From assembly GCA_945635805.1 (NCBI GenBank), contig CALZCW010000001.1:1-31862 (forward strand): a DNA stretch of 31,862 bases, read 5' to 3'. A program made the translations under genes and the position numbers. Under the pieces are notes generated by a model that did not search any database, was not told where the DNA came from, and worked only from the letters and a program-made list of their open reading frames with translations. This document shows, piece by piece, positions 31,246-31,862 of the stretch (position 1 is its first letter; each line of letters opens with the position of its first letter). The DNA is from an uncultured Clostridia bacterium (GTDB lineage Bacteria; Bacillota; Clostridia; Oscillospirales; Oscillospiraceae).

Positions 31246-31809
31246 TTATTTCGCAATGAAGTGTTCCATTTTCTTCACTTGGGACATACGGACCTCCCAA
31301 AGCGTCGCTTGAATGGTGCGTTTATCAGGTTCAGGGTCCCAGTTAGGTGCATAACGGTTTAGGTCGAAAACCTTATCCCAGGATGCGATGATTTTATCGG
31401 TTCTGGAATCACTGTCATTTGCGTAAAAGTCATCCCAGTCCTTTTCATTATCTGCAATATAGCAGTTATTGAGAACAGAGTGCCAGTCATCAAAATCAGA
31501 AAGCAGGAAGTCCTTATTATCAGCCTCAAATGTGATCTGCACCATAGGCGTTCCTCTTTTGGCATAGCCTGAATGTCGAAGGTCTCTACGTTTCCGTTTG
31601 CCTTCCCACTGATACCATGCCCAGACCGGATATTGTACTCCAACAGGAGCCGCACCAATACGCTTACGCATTTGGGTTACCATCCAGTCGTAAGCGTACT
31701 GAAACTCACCGCCAAATATCAGATGGCTTGGATTTGCACGCAGCACACCTGTTTTCTGGAAAGCTTCAAAGGCAGCTTCATCTTGAATTGTCCATAGTGT
31801 TTCCTTCAT
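31246..31809 (-). CDS. DUF3841-family protein
   Basis: From the ATG at 31809 the protein is 187 residues, close to the family size, and begins MKETLWTIQDEAAF. The recognisable DUF3841 features are WTIQ near the start, an AYDWMVTQMRKRIG helix, the VQYPVWAWYQWEGK block and FDDWHSVLNN. The function of the family is not known to me. AGAGG lies 6 bases before this ATG, but the reading frame stays open upstream to the window edge, so a longer fused product is possible. The lower GC and the neighbouring tRNA remnant fit a gene carried on an integrated element. Confidence 0.75.
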   Translation of the reverse strand: MKETLWTIQDEAAFEAFQKTGVLRANPSHLIFGGEFQYAYDWMVTQMRKRIGAAPVGVQYPVWAWYQWEGKRKRRDLRHSGYAKRGTPMVQITFEADNKDFLLSDFDDWHSVLNNCYIADNEKDWDDFYANDSDSRTDKIIASWDKVFDLNRYAPNWDPEPDKRTIQATLWEVRMSQVKKMEHFIAK

Positions 31810-31860
31810 AGCGGCCTCTATTGAGTAGCCAATCGCTCTTGTGGATTCCATTAGCGTTGG
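31810..31860 (-). pseudogene. Possible 5' remnant of a GHKL/MORC-like ATPase fused to DUF3841
   Basis: In frame with the DUF3841 gene and directly before its start, the minus strand encodes PTLMESTRAIGYSIEAA. This strongly recalls the first helix of GHKL ATPases of the MORC/Hsp90-like prokaryotic group (ESxRxIGYSxEAAIADxIDNS). The helix is cut before its catalytic Asn, at the DUF3841 start codon. The match is to a short motif from memory, so confidence is limited. Confidence 0.35.
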
Positions 31861-31862
31861 TG

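Noticed and set aside
1..31862. CRISPR arrays, riboswitches or rRNA genes
   Set aside because: No regularly spaced repeats, conserved aptamer-like leaders or rRNA segments were seen on either strand.

Overview
The window looks like chromosomal DNA from a GC-rich gut-type Firmicute (class Clostridia, plausibly Oscillospirales or Lachnospirales). The support is strong AGGAGG-type ribosome sites, TTG and GTG starts, textbook sigma-A promoters, lipobox lipoproteins, a PerR-type Fur protein, a LacI regulator, and carbohydrate permeases encoded without an ATPase. The taxonomic placement is inference from style, not from a marker gene.

Positions 1-4000 are housekeeping and accessory genes on the minus strand: the start of a small CxxC metal-binding protein, a fossil IS30-like transposase fragment, perR with its own promoter and operator, a GNAT acetyltransferase, and a TetR-ABC ATPase-ABC-2 permease exporter operon with a perfect promoter and a palindromic operator.

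Positions 4245-30319 hold one co-directional 26-kb carbohydrate locus on the plus strand. It reads: promoter, lacI, cytosolic GH31, a clan GH-L (GH125-like) enzyme, GH65 phosphorylase, solute-binding lipoprotein, a membrane-anchored 962-residue protein with a second solute-binding domain, permease pair 1, an NHL/TPR/YIP1-like membrane protein, a DUF5696-like exported protein, permease pair 2, a GH31 lipoprotein, and a 1005-residue fusion of beta-phosphoglucomutase with a third GH31. Most joints are 4-base stop/start overlaps, so the genes are probably translationally coupled.

A consistent model is that the surface GH31 trims an alpha-linked oligosaccharide, two binding proteins and two permease pairs import it (energised by an ATPase encoded elsewhere), and the cytosolic GH31 paralogue and GH-L enzyme shorten it. 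GH65 then phosphorolyses the product to a beta-sugar 1-phosphate, and the PGM half of the fusion converts that to the 6-phosphate. The substrate cannot be read from sequence. The most novel material is the PGM-GH31 fusion and the cassette combining double permease pairs, YIP1/NHL and DUF5696 proteins, and an anchored binding protein.

Positions 30320-31862 are different in character and visibly lower in GC. They hold a truncated gene that runs through a terminator hairpin, and the 3' half of a tRNA-Pro(UGG) gene followed by its terminator, which has the form of an attachment-site remnant. Next comes a DUF3841 gene whose frame is joined upstream to what resembles the first residues of a GHKL/MORC-type ATPase. 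The geometry suggests that an integrated element begins at the tRNA fragment and extends to the right beyond the window.
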